Source of the DNA: Streptomyces carminius
GTDB lineage: Bacteria; Actinomycetota; Actinomycetes; Streptomycetales; Streptomycetaceae
Direction of reading: 5' to 3'
DNA length: 64,000 bases
Assembly: GCF_002794255.1 (NCBI RefSeq)
Contig: NZ_PGGW01000069.1
Location: 1-64,000, forward strand
Shown here: positions 45,629-54,791 of the stretch, one piece after another
Numbering within the stretch: the stretch's first letter is position 1
Layout: the number at the start of each line of letters is the position of its first letter
Notes under the pieces: model-generated
Told to the model about the DNA's origin: nothing
The model's input: only the letters and a program-made list of their open reading frames with translations
The model's database searches: none
Made by a program: the position numbers and the translations under genes

Positions 45629-45997
45629 GGGGATGATCGGTTTCGACAGCGGCTGTTGAAGCAGGGGAAGCGAGCCGAGGAACGCGGCAATGATCTCGTT
45701 AACCATCTGCCGCAAAAAAATAATCGCCAACACCAAGCGCGATTCCTTCGCCCTCGCTGCCTGAGCAGCGACTTGCGAAGTGTCAGCCCAGGGATGTTCC
45801 CGCCCTGGATCCTGGCATCAGCTAGGGAACTACACCGTTAGCCCCGGTCACGGGGGTTCGCGGAACATCAAACAGTGACTGGGCCCGTCGGCGGCTTGTC
45901 CGCGTGACCGCCGGGGCCGAGAAAATCACAGCGGACTGCGCTCGGAGAAGCCCTGGTTCTGCACCGTTGGACGCGGGTTCGATTCCCGCCATCTCCA
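45629..45997 (+). ncRNA. ssrA: Transfer-messenger RNA (tmRNA)
   Basis: The 5' end GGGGATGATCGGTTTCGAC and 3' end GGTTCGATTCCCGCCATCTCC-A pair as the tRNA-like acceptor arm; the T-loop TTCGATT is at about 45978-45985. CCA is not encoded. The tag reading frame starts at GCC 45726 and runs to TGA at 45762-45764, encoding ANTKRDSFALAA, ending in the usual protease signal. S. coelicolor is, from memory, ANTKRDSSQQAFALAA, so four codons are missing here. The internal run of seven A (45714-45720) lies just before the resume codon. Confidence 0.95.
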
Positions 45998-46011
45998 CTC
46001 GCCCCATGTGG

Positions 46012-46052
46012 GCCGAAGGCCCCGCCGTCCTCGTGACGGCGGGGCCTTCGGC
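46012..46052. terminator. ssrA terminator (bidirectional)
   Basis: A perfect 18-bp stem (46012-46029 with 46035-46052) with loop CTCGT begins 15 bases after the tmRNA 3' end. It also faces the end of the convergent MFS gene. Confidence 0.88.
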
Positions 46053-46095
46053 GTGCCCGGAGCCCGGAGCCTGCCCGGCTCCACCACCACTGCCG

Positions 46096-47475
46096 TCACC
46101 GCCGCCGTGCCCGGTACGCGCCCAGGGCGGCGGTGACGGTCGCGAGCGCGGCGGCGGCCGGGGGCACCGTGTACCCCCACGGGCCGCCCAGGTGCTCCGC
46201 CGTCCAGCCGCCCGCCGCCGAGCCGGCGGCGATACCGCCCAGCAGTACGGTGACGATCAGTGTCATGCCCTCGTTCAGCCGGACGACCGGGGTCAGCCGC
46301 TGGACCAGGGTCATGCCGGTGACCATCGCCGGGGCCGTGGCCATCCCGGCGACCAGCAGCGCGGGAGCCAGCAGGAACAGACCGCCGCCGCCCGCCGCGG
46401 TGAGCAGCGGCAGTGCCATCAGGACCGTCATCGCGCCCGCGCACACCACCAGGCGGCGCCGTACCGCGGCCGTCCCCGCCGCGAGGCGGAGGGTGCCGAA
46501 GACCAGCCCGGCCGCGCCCGAGCCCACCGCCTGGAGGGCCAGGACGGCGCCGGCCGCGGACCGGTGGCCCAGCTCGTCCGCGTACGCCACCGTCACCACC
46601 TCCAGCGACCCGAAGACCGCGCCGGTGGCGAGGAAGACCGCCAGCAGCGGCGACAGGCCCGCCACCAGCGGCGGGGCGGCCGTACGGGAGTGCCCGCCGC
46701 GGGGCGCCACGGGCGGTTCGGTACGGCGCTGGGCCGCGAACAGCAGCGTGCCGGCCAGCAGCAGGACGGCACCGGTGAGGGTGCCCGCCTCGGGGAAGAG
46801 CGCGGCGCACAGGAGGCCGGCCAGCACCGGCCCGAGTACGAAGCACAACTCGTCGAGGGCCTGCTCGAAGGAGTTGGCGGTGTGCCGGGCCGCCTCGCCG
46901 TTCCGGCGCCCGTCCGGGTCCTCGCCCGGGTCCTCGCCCGGGTCCTCGTCCGGGCCCTCGCCGTCCGGACCGCCGCCGAGCAGATGTGCCCAGCGCGCCC
47001 TGGCCATGCCTCCGGTGTTGGGGGTGGTGGCGGTGGCGGCGTAGGCGGCGAACAGCGTCCAGTCGGGTGCGCCGTACCGCACGCACAGCAGCAGCGCCAG
47101 TGAGCCGGCCACGGCCAGGAGCACGGCGGGTACGGCGATCCGGGCCTGGCCGTGGCGGTCCACCAGCCGGGCCGTCAGCGGCGCCACGACGGCGGTCGCG
47201 GCCAGTCCGGTGGCGGTGACGGCCCCGGCCAGGGCGTACGAGCCCCGGCGGTCGGCGATCATGATGATCGCGCTGATGCTCAGCATCCCCATCGGCAGCC
47301 GGGCGAGCAGCCCGGCCAGGGTGAAGGCGGCCGCACCGGGAACGGCGAGCAGCCGGGCGTACGGCGTGAGGAAGCGCGCGGGGGAGCCGGGCGAGCCGGG
47401 CGAGCCGGGCGAGCGCTTGCCGGCCCGCGGTTCCGGGCGGGGCGCGGGCGGGTGTTCCGGAGCGGAGTGCGGCAT
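46096..47475 (-). CDS. MFS transporter
   Basis: The 459-residue protein has twelve predicted membrane helices with the motif TARLVDRHGQARIAVPAVLL after the second pair and LRLAAGTAAVRRRLVV in the second half, typical of drug/H+ antiporter-like MFS proteins. Repetitive runs GSPGSPGSP at the N-terminus and DPGEDPGEDP in the central loop come from 9- to 15-base DNA repeats. ATG 47475 was chosen; upstream reading would overlap the LysR promoter. It is divergent from a LysR regulator 113 bases away, which likely controls it. Substrate unknown. Confidence 0.85.
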   Translation of the reverse strand: MPHSAPEHPPAPRPEPRAGKRSPGSPGSPGSPARFLTPYARLLAVPGAAAFTLAGLLARLPMGMLSISAIIMIADRRGSYALAGAVTATGLAATAVVAPLTARLVDRHGQARIAVPAVLLAVAGSLALLLCVRYGAPDWTLFAAYAATATTPNTGGMARARWAHLLGGGPDGEGPDEDPGEDPGEDPDGRRNGEAARHTANSFEQALDELCFVLGPVLAGLLCAALFPEAGTLTGAVLLLAGTLLFAAQRRTEPPVAPRGGHSRTAAPPLVAGLSPLLAVFLATGAVFGSLEVVTVAYADELGHRSAAGAVLALQAVGSGAAGLVFGTLRLAAGTAAVRRRLVVCAGAMTVLMALPLLTAAGGGGLFLLAPALLVAGMATAPAMVTGMTLVQRLTPVVRLNEGMTLIVTVLLGGIAAGSAAGGWTAEHLGGPWGYTVPPAAAALATVTAALGAYRARRR

Positions 47476-47552
47476 GCACCCACCGTCGCGGGGCGGCCCG
47501 CACCGTGTCCAACACCAGGTCGGCGCCCTTTCACGCATATCCGTTGTCAGTC

Positions 47553-47582
47553 GTTGCCCTCGGTTGCCCTCGGTTGCCACGA
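47553..47582. repeat. Three 10-bp direct repeats in the LysR/MFS promoter
   Basis: GTTGCCCTCG, GTTGCCCTCG and GTTGCCACGA stand head to tail with exactly one helical turn spacing, ending six bases before the GTG start of the LysR gene. CACGAT at 47578-47583 could be a -10 giving a leaderless transcript. The repeats are good candidates for regulator binding. Confidence 0.6.
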
Positions 47583-47588
47583 TGGGGC

Positions 47589-48551
47589 GTGCCCCGAGAC
47601 ACCGATCCCCGGCTGCTGCGCGCCTTCGTCGCGGTCGCCGACGAGCTGCACTTCACCCGGGCCGCGGCGCGGCTGTTCACCGCCCAGCAGGCGCTGAGCC
47701 GGGACATCCGGCGGCTGGAGGAGCGGCTGGGCGCCGTGCTGTTCGTCCGGACCACCCGGCGGGTGGCGCTGACCGCCGAGGGCGAGCGGCTGCTGCCGTA
47801 CGCCCGGCGGGTGCTGGCGGCGCACGAGGAACTGGCGGCCGCGGCGGCGCGCGACGACCGCCCGCTGCTCGTCGACATCGGGGTCTGGATCAGCACCGGT
47901 GGACAGGTGCTGGACGAGGCCCGGCGCCTGGCGCCCGGGACGGAGTTCGTCGCCCGCTTCCACAGCGGTCTGACCGGGGCCGCCGGGCAGCTCGCCGCCG
48001 GACGGCTCGACGTCTCCTTCGGCCGGGTCGCCGGACTGCCCCCGGAGGTCCTGGCCGGGCTCGGCCACCGGCTGGTGCGCCTGGAACGCGTGGCCGTGCT
48101 GCTGCCCGGCGACCACCGGCTGGCCCGGTTGCCGGCGGTGCCGCTGGACGCGCTGGCGGGGGAGACGCTGTACGCCGGGGCGGGCAACGAGGAGACCACC
48201 GAGTGGACCGACTACGCCCGCCGGCTCTTCGCCGGCCGCGGCATCGGGCTCGCCGCGCCCTTCCCGAAGATCGAGGGGGAGGCGGAGTTCACCCGGGTGG
48301 TCCGCGGCCGGGGCTGGTCGGTGCTGGCCAGCGAGGTCTTCATCGGGGTGCCGGGCATGGTGCTGCGTCCGCTCACCGATCCCGTACCGCTGTCGCCGGT
48401 GTCGGTGGTCTGGCGGCGCGGGCTGCGTCATCCGGGGCTGGACGCGCTGCTGACCGCCGCGCGGCGGCTGGGGGAGGAGAACCACTGGTCACAGCGGCCC
48501 CGGGGGGCCTGGCTGCCGGAGGCGGACGAGCAGGTGATCCGTGCTCATTAG
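47589..48551 (+). CDS. LysR family transcriptional regulator
   Basis: The 320-residue protein has the LysR winged helix at its N-terminus (LLRAFVAVADELHFTRAAARLFTAQQALSRDI split over residues 9-40; RRLEERLGAVLFVRTTRRV) and a periplasmic-binding-like effector domain. GTG 47589 gives the standard N-terminus. It probably regulates itself and the divergent MFS transporter. The effector is unknown. Distance to matA is 259 bases, with an AT-richer stretch (48580-48690) that may hold the mat promoter. Confidence 0.88.
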   Translation: MPRDTDPRLLRAFVAVADELHFTRAAARLFTAQQALSRDIRRLEERLGAVLFVRTTRRVALTAEGERLLPYARRVLAAHEELAAAAARDDRPLLVDIGVWISTGGQVLDEARRLAPGTEFVARFHSGLTGAAGQLAAGRLDVSFGRVAGLPPEVLAGLGHRLVRLERVAVLLPGDHRLARLPAVPLDALAGETLYAGAGNEETTEWTDYARRLFAGRGIGLAAPFPKIEGEAEFTRVVRGRGWSVLASEVFIGVPGMVLRPLTDPVPLSPVSVVWRRGLRHPGLDALLTAARRLGEENHWSQRPRGAWLPEADEQVIRAH

Positions 48552-48810
48552 CACATGCGGATACCCGAGGGCTCCGGGAACGGGGAATCAGAACGGACAG
48601 AGGTGAACATGTCCAGTAATGTGGCTTTTCTCTCTGTCTATCATCTGAACAGCGTCTCTTGTGTGCGGAACCATGAGATACATTTCCCCACCGGACGCCG
48701 TGCAAGAGGGGGCGCTCGGGCCGTGTGGGACGGCCCGGCGATACGTGTCCGGTCCATTCGCCTGGCGCACCTCGCTCGAACGGCCGAGTGGCAAGGGACG
48801 CGCACGACCA

Positions 48811-49530
48811 GTGGACAGCGAGCAGGGCAATCGGTCCGGCCCCGGAGGGTTGGACCCCGGCAGAAGACTCCCCGGCAGAGGACTTTCCGGTGAGCAGCCC
48901 TCCGGCGGAGCGGCGGACGGACCGGTCTTCGTGGACGTCAGCGGCAGGCGCGGACGACTGTTCCGGCGCCTGGGCTGGGCGCTCGGCATGGTGTGCGCCT
49001 GCTGTGCGGTGGTGCTGGGGGTGAGCCTGGCGGGCGGGAGTTCCGCCGCGCCCTGGCTGCTCATACCCGGTCCCGAGGACGAGACGGCGGACACCGTCCG
49101 GGTCGAGCCCGGCCCGACCGCCGGGGCGCCGGACGCCGTCGGCTCGCAGCTTCCGTCGGGCCCCGGTCCGGCCGCCCCCGCGGTGCCGGGCGGCGTGGCC
49201 GCTCCGTCCGCCCCGCCTGCCGCGGAACCGGCCGGTGCCGTGTCCTCCGAGCGGCCGTCCGGAGCACCGGCCGGCTCGCCCGCGCCGGGCCCGAGCGGCG
49301 GCGGCCCCGGGAGCACCCTCCCGCCCGGGCCGCCGGCCGGCGGTGGTGACGGGGACGGTGACGGTGACGGCGGCGACGGTGGGACCGAGACCGGTGACCA
49401 GGGCCCCACCGACGAGCCCGGCGGGCCGTCCGCCTCGCCCGCGCCCAGTGCGAGCGGTGACGGTGAGGGCGGCGAGGGCGGGGCCGAGGGCGGCGACGGC
49501 CTCCCGGAACGGTCCGGAGGCGCGTCGTGA
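48811..49530 (+). CDS. matA: MatA-like membrane protein of the mat glycan locus
   Basis: The 239-residue protein has a disordered start, the segment GPVFVDVSGRRGRLFRRLGW, one membrane helix (LGMVCACCAVVLGVSLAGG, about 58-76), and a long Pro/Ala/Gly then Gly/Asp/Glu-rich outer tail. Its four-base overlap (GTGA) with matB and the gene order match matAB of Streptomyces lividans, which makes a poly-beta-1,6-GlcNAc-like polymer needed for pellet formation. MatA probably assists the synthase at the membrane. GTG 48811 was chosen (site AAGGGACG); the region upstream lacks homology. Confidence 0.72.
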   Translation: MDSEQGNRSGPGGLDPGRRLPGRGLSGEQPSGGAADGPVFVDVSGRRGRLFRRLGWALGMVCACCAVVLGVSLAGGSSAAPWLLIPGPEDETADTVRVEPGPTAGAPDAVGSQLPSGPGPAAPAVPGGVAAPSAPPAAEPAGAVSSERPSGAPAGSPAPGPSGGGPGSTLPPGPPAGGGDGDGDGDGGDGGTETGDQGPTDEPGGPSASPAPSASGDGEGGEGGAEGGDGLPERSGGAS

Positions 49531-51770
49531 GCCGTGCCGGGACGCGCTCCGGGGGCGGCCCGGCCGCCGCCCACCGCCGGCGCCGCGGCCGCCGGCTCCC
49601 CCTGCGCTACCTGCTGCCCCTGCTGCTGCTGGCGGCCCTGTCGGCCATGCTGCTGCTGCGCGGCTATGTGCACAGCGAGTTCCTCGCCGACCACCGGGTG
49701 CGCCCGCCGACCTCCTACGGCGAGGTGCCGAAGGACATCCGCGCGGGCGGTCCCGTCGTCGACGTCCGGGGCGCGAAGCCGACCAGCTACCGCGTGCCGG
49801 ACCGCACCCTGGTGCTGACCTTCGACGACGGGCCGGACCCGGAGTGGACGCCGAAGGTCCTCGACAAGCTGGCCGAGCACGACGCACACGCCGTCTTCTT
49901 CGTCACCGGCACCATGGCCGCCCGCCATCCCGGGCTGGTCCGGCGGATGGTGGCGGAGGGCCATGAGGTCGGCCTGCACACCTTCAACCACCCCGACCTG
50001 TCCTACCAGGGCGTCTCCGGCACCGACTGGCAGCTCTCCCAGAACCAGCTCGCCCTCGTCGGCGCGGCCGGGGTGCGCACCTCGCTGTTCCGGCCGCCGT
50101 ACTCCTCGCACGCGCACGCCCTGGACGACGCCACCTGGCCGGTCACCCGGTACGTCGGCGAACGCGGCTACCTCACCGTCTTCAACGATCTGGACACCAA
50201 GGACTGGGAGCGCCCCGGGGCGGCCGAGATCGTCCGCCGAGCCGTCCCCGACGAGCCGGGCGCGGGCGCGATCGTGCTGCTGCACGACTCGGGCGGCGAC
50301 CGCTCGCAGACCGTGGCCGCCCTGGACCGGCTGCTGCCCGAGCTGGCGGAGCGGGGCTACGCGTTCACCAGTCTCACCGAGGCGCTGAAGGCGCCCAGCG
50401 CCCACACCCCGGTGACCGGGCTCCCGCTCTGGCAGGGCCGGGTGTTCGTCGCCGCGGTCGCCGTCTCGGAGAAGGTGACCTCCGTCCTGGTGACGGCGGT
50501 GGCCGTGACCGGTGTCCTGGTCATCGCCCGCTTCGGCCTGATGCTGCTGCTGTCGGCCACCCATGCCCGCCGGGTACGGCGGCGCGGTTTCGCCTGGGGC
50601 CGCGACCCGGTCACCCGGCCCGTCACCGTACTGGTCCCGGCGTACAACGAGGCCAAGTGCATCGCCAACACCGTGCGCTCCCTGGCCGCGAGCGACCACC
50701 CGGTCGAGGTGATCGTCGTCGACGACGGGTCGGCCGACGGCACCGCCGGCATCGTGGAGTCCCTGCGGCTGCCGGGCGTACGGGTGGTGCGGCAGCCCAA
50801 CTCGGGCAAGCCGGCCGCCCTGAACAACGGCATCGCGCACGCCTCCCACGACCTCGTCGTGATGATGGACGGCGACACCGTCTTCGAGCCGTCCACCGTC
50901 CGCGAGCTGGTCCAGCCCTTCGCCGACCCGTCCGTCGGCGCGGTCGCCGGGAACGCCAAGGTCGGCAACCGCGACACCCTCATCGGGGCCTGGCAGCACA
51001 TCGAGTACGTGATGGGCTTCAACCTCGACCGGCGGATGTACGACATGCTCCGCTGCATGCCCACCATCCCCGGCGCGGTGGGCGCCTTCCGCCGCGAGGC
51101 GCTGGAGCGCGTCGGCGGCATGAGCGAGGACACCCTCGCCGAGGACACCGACATCACCATGGCCATGCACCGCGACGGCTGGCGGGTGGTCTACGCCGAG
51201 AAGGCCCGCGCCTGGACCGAGGCGCCCGAGTCCGTCCGGCAGCTGTGGTCCCAGCGCTACCGCTGGAGCTACGGCACCATGCAGGCGATCTGGAAGCACC
51301 GCCGGGCCCTGGTCGAGCGGGGACCGTCGGGCCGCTTCGGCCGGGTCGGGCTGCCGCTGGTCTCGCTGTTCATGGTGCTGGCCCCGCTGCTGGCGCCGCT
51401 GATCGACGTGTTCCTGCTGTACGGGCTGGTCTTCGGGCCCACCAAGGAGACCGTGGCGGCCTGGCTGGGCGTCCTGGCGATCCAGGCGGTGTGCGCCGCG
51501 TACGCCTTCCGGCTGGACCGCGAGCCCATGACCCATCTGATCTCGCTGCCCCTGCAGCAGATCCTCTACCGGCAGCTGATGTACGTGGTGCTGCTCCAGT
51601 CCTGGATCACCGCGCTCACCGGCGGCCGGCTGCGCTGGCAGAAGCTGCGCCGCACCGGCGCGGTGGAGACCGCGCCCGCCGCCGCTCCGCCCCGCCGGCG
51701 GCGCGGGGACCCGGCCCCCGGGAGCGCCGGGGGCACCGGGCACGACACCGAGAAGAGCATCCTCAGATGA
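49527..51770 (+). CDS. matB: Bifunctional polysaccharide deacetylase / family 2 glycosyltransferase MatB
   Basis: The 747-residue protein joins two enzymes. After a membrane helix (YLLPLLLLAALSAMLLL, 28-44) comes a NodB deacetylase domain outside the cell with TFDDGPD (98-104), HTFNHPD (151-157), RPPYSS and IVLLHDSGGDR. After a second helix (about 320-340) is a cytoplasmic GT2 domain: VTVLVPAYNEA, VVDDGSADGT, MMDGDTVFEP, EDTDIT and QRYRW, the processive-synthase motif set. Three C-terminal helices follow. It polymerises and partly de-N-acetylates a GlcNAc-type polymer. Coupled to matA and the acyltransferase by four-base overlaps. Confidence 0.9.
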   Translation: MSRAGTRSGGGPAAAHRRRRGRRLPLRYLLPLLLLAALSAMLLLRGYVHSEFLADHRVRPPTSYGEVPKDIRAGGPVVDVRGAKPTSYRVPDRTLVLTFDDGPDPEWTPKVLDKLAEHDAHAVFFVTGTMAARHPGLVRRMVAEGHEVGLHTFNHPDLSYQGVSGTDWQLSQNQLALVGAAGVRTSLFRPPYSSHAHALDDATWPVTRYVGERGYLTVFNDLDTKDWERPGAAEIVRRAVPDEPGAGAIVLLHDSGGDRSQTVAALDRLLPELAERGYAFTSLTEALKAPSAHTPVTGLPLWQGRVFVAAVAVSEKVTSVLVTAVAVTGVLVIARFGLMLLLSATHARRVRRRGFAWGRDPVTRPVTVLVPAYNEAKCIANTVRSLAASDHPVEVIVVDDGSADGTAGIVESLRLPGVRVVRQPNSGKPAALNNGIAHASHDLVVMMDGDTVFEPSTVRELVQPFADPSVGAVAGNAKVGNRDTLIGAWQHIEYVMGFNLDRRMYDMLRCMPTIPGAVGAFRREALERVGGMSEDTLAEDTDITMAMHRDGWRVVYAEKARAWTEAPESVRQLWSQRYRWSYGTMQAIWKHRRALVERGPSGRFGRVGLPLVSLFMVLAPLLAPLIDVFLLYGLVFGPTKETVAAWLGVLAIQAVCAAYAFRLDREPMTHLISLPLQQILYRQLMYVVLLQSWITALTGGRLRWQKLRRTGAVETAPAAAPPRRRRGDPAPGSAGGTGHDTEKSILR

Positions 51771-53131
51771 CCAGCGCCACCGATCCGGCCGACACCCCCG
51801 CGGCGCCCGCCGCTCCAGCGCTCCCCGGCGGTCCGGGCGGTCCGGGCAGCCCCGGGGTGCCCGCCCCGCGGCGGCGCGCGGGCCGGCCCGGCCATCTGGC
51901 GGACGTGGCCGTCCAGGCGGAGTTCACCGGCCGGGACCGCTACCTCGACCTGCTGCGCACCCTCGCGCTCTTCCGGGTGGTGCTCTACCACACCTTCGCC
52001 TGGGGCTGGCTGACGCTGCTCTTCCCCTCGATGGGGGTGATGTTCGCGCTGGCCGGCGCCCTGATGGCGCGCTCCCTGGCCCGTCCCGCGGCGAAGGTGC
52101 TGCGCGGCCGGATCCGCCGGCTGCTGCTGCCGCTGTGGCTGTACGGCGTGGTGGTGCTCGGTGTGCTGTTCGCCCAGGGCTGGCGCCCGGCCCGGGACGG
52201 GGAGGCCGTCCTGTGGTGGCTGCGGATCGCCTGCTGGCTGGTGCCGGTGGGCACCCCGCCCTTCCCGGCCCGGATCGGCGAGGACGGCGGGCTGCTGGAC
52301 GCCGGCTGGGCCGAACAGGCCGCCGGACCCCTGTGGTACCTGCGGGCCTACTTCTGGTTCGTGATGCTCTCGCCGCTCCTGCTGAAGGCGTTCCGGAAGG
52401 CGCCCTGGCCGACCCTGCTGGCCCCGCTGGCGCTGACCGCCGTCGTGGGCACGGGTGTGGTGGAGATCCCCGGGGCCACCGGTGACGCGGTGCGGGACTT
52501 CGCGGTCTACGGCTCCTGCTGGATCCTCGGCTTCGCCCACCACGACGGGCTGCTCTACCGGATCCCGAAGTACTTCGCGCCCTCCCTCGGGCCGCTCTTC
52601 ATGGGCGCCGCCCTGTGGTGGACCTCCGACCACCTCGGCCCGCAGGGCTGGGACCTGGGCGGCGTACCGCTGGGCCAGGCCCTGTGGTCCTTCGGATACT
52701 GCGTGCTGCTGTTCCAGGTCAGCCCCGCCTGGCGGCGGCTGCCCGACCGGCTCCGGCGCCTCGACAAGCTGATCACGCTGGCCAACAACCGGGCGGTGTC
52801 GGTCTACCTGTGGCACGAGATCGCCCTGATCGCCACCGTGCCGCTGATCGACCTGCTGTGGAAGATCCCGGCCGTCTGGCAGTCGGCCACGCTCTCCGGG
52901 CTGCTGTCGGAGGCCTACCCGCCGCTGATGTTCCTGCTGGTCTGGCCGCTGCTGGCGCTGCTGGTGGCCGCCTCCGGCTGGGCCGAGGACCTCTCCGCCC
53001 GCCGCCGCCCCCGGCTGTGGCCCACCGGCCCGGACCGGCGCGGCCGGGCCGGCCGTACGGATCCCGCGCCGGGTGCCGGGCCGATCACCGGGCCGATCAC
53101 CGGGCCGGGCGGTGGCTCACACACCGGCTGA
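51767..53131 (+). CDS. Acyltransferase 3 family membrane protein
   Basis: The 454-residue protein starts with a Pro/Ala-rich tail and has about ten membrane helices of the acyltransferase 3 family: YLDLLRTLALFRVVLYHTFAW, RGRIRRLLLPLWLYGVVVL, GPLWYLRAYFWFVMLSP, and NRAVSVYLWHEIALI. Start ATG 51767 overlaps the matB stop as ATGA, so it belongs to the mat operon and likely O-acylates the polymer or a carrier (inference). The C-terminus has a small GPIT repeat. Confidence 0.85.
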   Translation: MTSATDPADTPAAPAAPALPGGPGGPGSPGVPAPRRRAGRPGHLADVAVQAEFTGRDRYLDLLRTLALFRVVLYHTFAWGWLTLLFPSMGVMFALAGALMARSLARPAAKVLRGRIRRLLLPLWLYGVVVLGVLFAQGWRPARDGEAVLWWLRIACWLVPVGTPPFPARIGEDGGLLDAGWAEQAAGPLWYLRAYFWFVMLSPLLLKAFRKAPWPTLLAPLALTAVVGTGVVEIPGATGDAVRDFAVYGSCWILGFAHHDGLLYRIPKYFAPSLGPLFMGAALWWTSDHLGPQGWDLGGVPLGQALWSFGYCVLLFQVSPAWRRLPDRLRRLDKLITLANNRAVSVYLWHEIALIATVPLIDLLWKIPAVWQSATLSGLLSEAYPPLMFLLVWPLLALLVAASGWAEDLSARRRPRLWPTGPDRRGRAGRTDPAPGAGPITGPITGPGGGSHTG

Positions 53132-53234
53132 GAGCCGGGTGAGAGCAAGGTTGCGCGAAGGTCATCTGACGGCACCGGGGCGAAACGCTCCGTCCCTAGC
53201 GTCGGAGACCGGCACCCGACACCGTGGAGGCACC

Positions 53235-54647
53235 ATGACCGCCCCGAGCACCGCACGCGGCAGCACCCGAGACACGGGCCGCTGGATCGAGCACTGGGAT
53301 CCGGAGGACGAGGGATTCTGGGAGAGCCGGGGCCGGCGTACCGCCCGGCGCAACCTGATCCTGTCGGTGATCTCCGAGCACATCGGCTTCTCCGTGTGGA
53401 GCATGTTCTCGGTGCTGGCGCTGTTCATGGGCCCCGAGTACGGCATCGACCCGGCCGGCAAGTTCTTCCTGGTGGCCGTCGCCTCGCTGGTCGGCGCCAC
53501 CCTGCGCGTCCCCTACGGCTTCGCGGTCGCACGGTTCGGCGGCCGCAACTGGACGGTGATCAGCGCGGCGATGCTGCTGGTGCCCACCGTGGCCCTGCTG
53601 GCCGTGATGGAGCCGGGCACCTCGTACACCACCTTCATGCTGGTGGCGGTCCTCACCGGAGTGGGCGGCGCCAACTTCGCCTCCTCCATGACGAACATCA
53701 ACAGCTTCTACCCGCTGCGCCTGAAGGGCTGGGCGCTGGGCATGAACGCGGGCGGCGGCAACATCGGCGTCGCGGTCGTCCAGCTCGTCGGCCTGCTGAT
53801 CATCGCCGTCGCCGGAGCCGCGCAGCCCAGGCTGCTGCTCGCCGCCTACGTGCCGCTGATCGTCGTGGCCACCGTGCTCAGCGCGCGGTACATGGACAAC
53901 CTCGGCCCGGTCCGCAACGACACCGGGGCCTTCCGGGAGTCCGTGCGGGACGGCCACACCTGGATCATGGCGTTCCTCTACATCGGCACCTTCGGCTCCT
54001 TCATCGGTTACAGCTTCGCCTTCGGCCTGGTGCTCCAGAACCAGTTCGACCGCACCCCCCTCCAGGCGGCGTCCCTGACGTTCATCGGTCCGCTGCTCGG
54101 CTCGCTGATCCGCCCGGTCGGCGGCCGGCTGGCCGACCGGCTCGGCGGTGCGAAGGTCACCCTGTGGAACTTCGCGGCCATGACGGGCGCGGTCGGCATC
54201 GTCGTCGCCGCCTCGGTGCGGGAGTCGCTGCCGCTGTTCATCGCCGGCTTCATCGTGCTGTTCGTGCTCACCGGTCTGGGCAACGGCTCCACCTTCAAGA
54301 TGATCCCGGGCATCTTCCAGGCCAAGGCCCACGCCAGGGGCCTGCGGGGCGAGGCGGCGGCCGTCCACGCGCGGCGGCTGTCGGGCGCCTCCATGGCGCT
54401 GATCGGGGCGGTCGGGGGCTTCGGCGGAGTGGGCATCAACATGGCCCTGCGCCAGTCCTTCCTCTCCTCCGGCTCCGGCACCGGCGCCTTCGTGGTCTTC
54501 CTCGGCTACTACGTGGCCTGCGCGGCGGTCACCTGGTTCGTATACCTGCGGCGCACCGCTCCCGCCCCGGCCGCCGAATCCTCCCCGGGCGGCGGCCGTA
54601 CGGCACCGGCGGAGCAGGAGGCCCGTCCCGCCTACGCGGAGGTGTGA
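53235..54647 (+). CDS. narK: Nitrate/nitrite MFS transporter NarK
   Basis: The 470-residue protein has twelve helices and NarK signatures: WDPEDEGFWESRGRRTARRN at the N-terminus, GGGNIGVAVVQL (nitrate signature 1 form), FGLVLQNQF and the second GNGSTFKMIPGIF. It imports nitrate or exports nitrite. GGAGG stands six bases before ATG 53235; -10-like TAGCGT at 53197-53202. GGCAC and GAAAC six bases apart at 53171-53186 loosely resemble a GlnR half box. nnaR follows, fitting joint nitrogen control. Confidence 0.9.
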   Translation: MTAPSTARGSTRDTGRWIEHWDPEDEGFWESRGRRTARRNLILSVISEHIGFSVWSMFSVLALFMGPEYGIDPAGKFFLVAVASLVGATLRVPYGFAVARFGGRNWTVISAAMLLVPTVALLAVMEPGTSYTTFMLVAVLTGVGGANFASSMTNINSFYPLRLKGWALGMNAGGGNIGVAVVQLVGLLIIAVAGAAQPRLLLAAYVPLIVVATVLSARYMDNLGPVRNDTGAFRESVRDGHTWIMAFLYIGTFGSFIGYSFAFGLVLQNQFDRTPLQAASLTFIGPLLGSLIRPVGGRLADRLGGAKVTLWNFAAMTGAVGIVVAASVRESLPLFIAGFIVLFVLTGLGNGSTFKMIPGIFQAKAHARGLRGEAAAVHARRLSGASMALIGAVGGFGGVGINMALRQSFLSSGSGTGAFVVFLGYYVACAAVTWFVYLRRTAPAPAAESSPGGGRTAPAEQEARPAYAEV

Positions 54648-54679
54648 GCACCCGGCCGGAAGGCCCGCAGGTAACACGC

Positions 54680-54695
54680 GTAACACCGGGGAAAT
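54680..54695. promoter_or_regulatory. GlnR-like half site upstream of nnaR
   Basis: GTAAC, six bases, GAAAT matches the GlnR consensus gTnAc-N6-GaAAc with one mismatch; another GTAAC lies at 54671. TTGACA at 54724-54729 and TACGGT at 54752-54757 downstream could be the promoter, though the 22-base spacer is long. nnaR of S. coelicolor is a known GlnR target. Confidence 0.5.
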
Positions 54696-54791
54696 CGTGG
54701 TGATCCGAGCCCGTCACGGAGACTTGACAGGCTCGGAACGCCCACAGGCCGTACGGTGCGGCCCGTACGAACGACTGCGGACGAGGACCCC

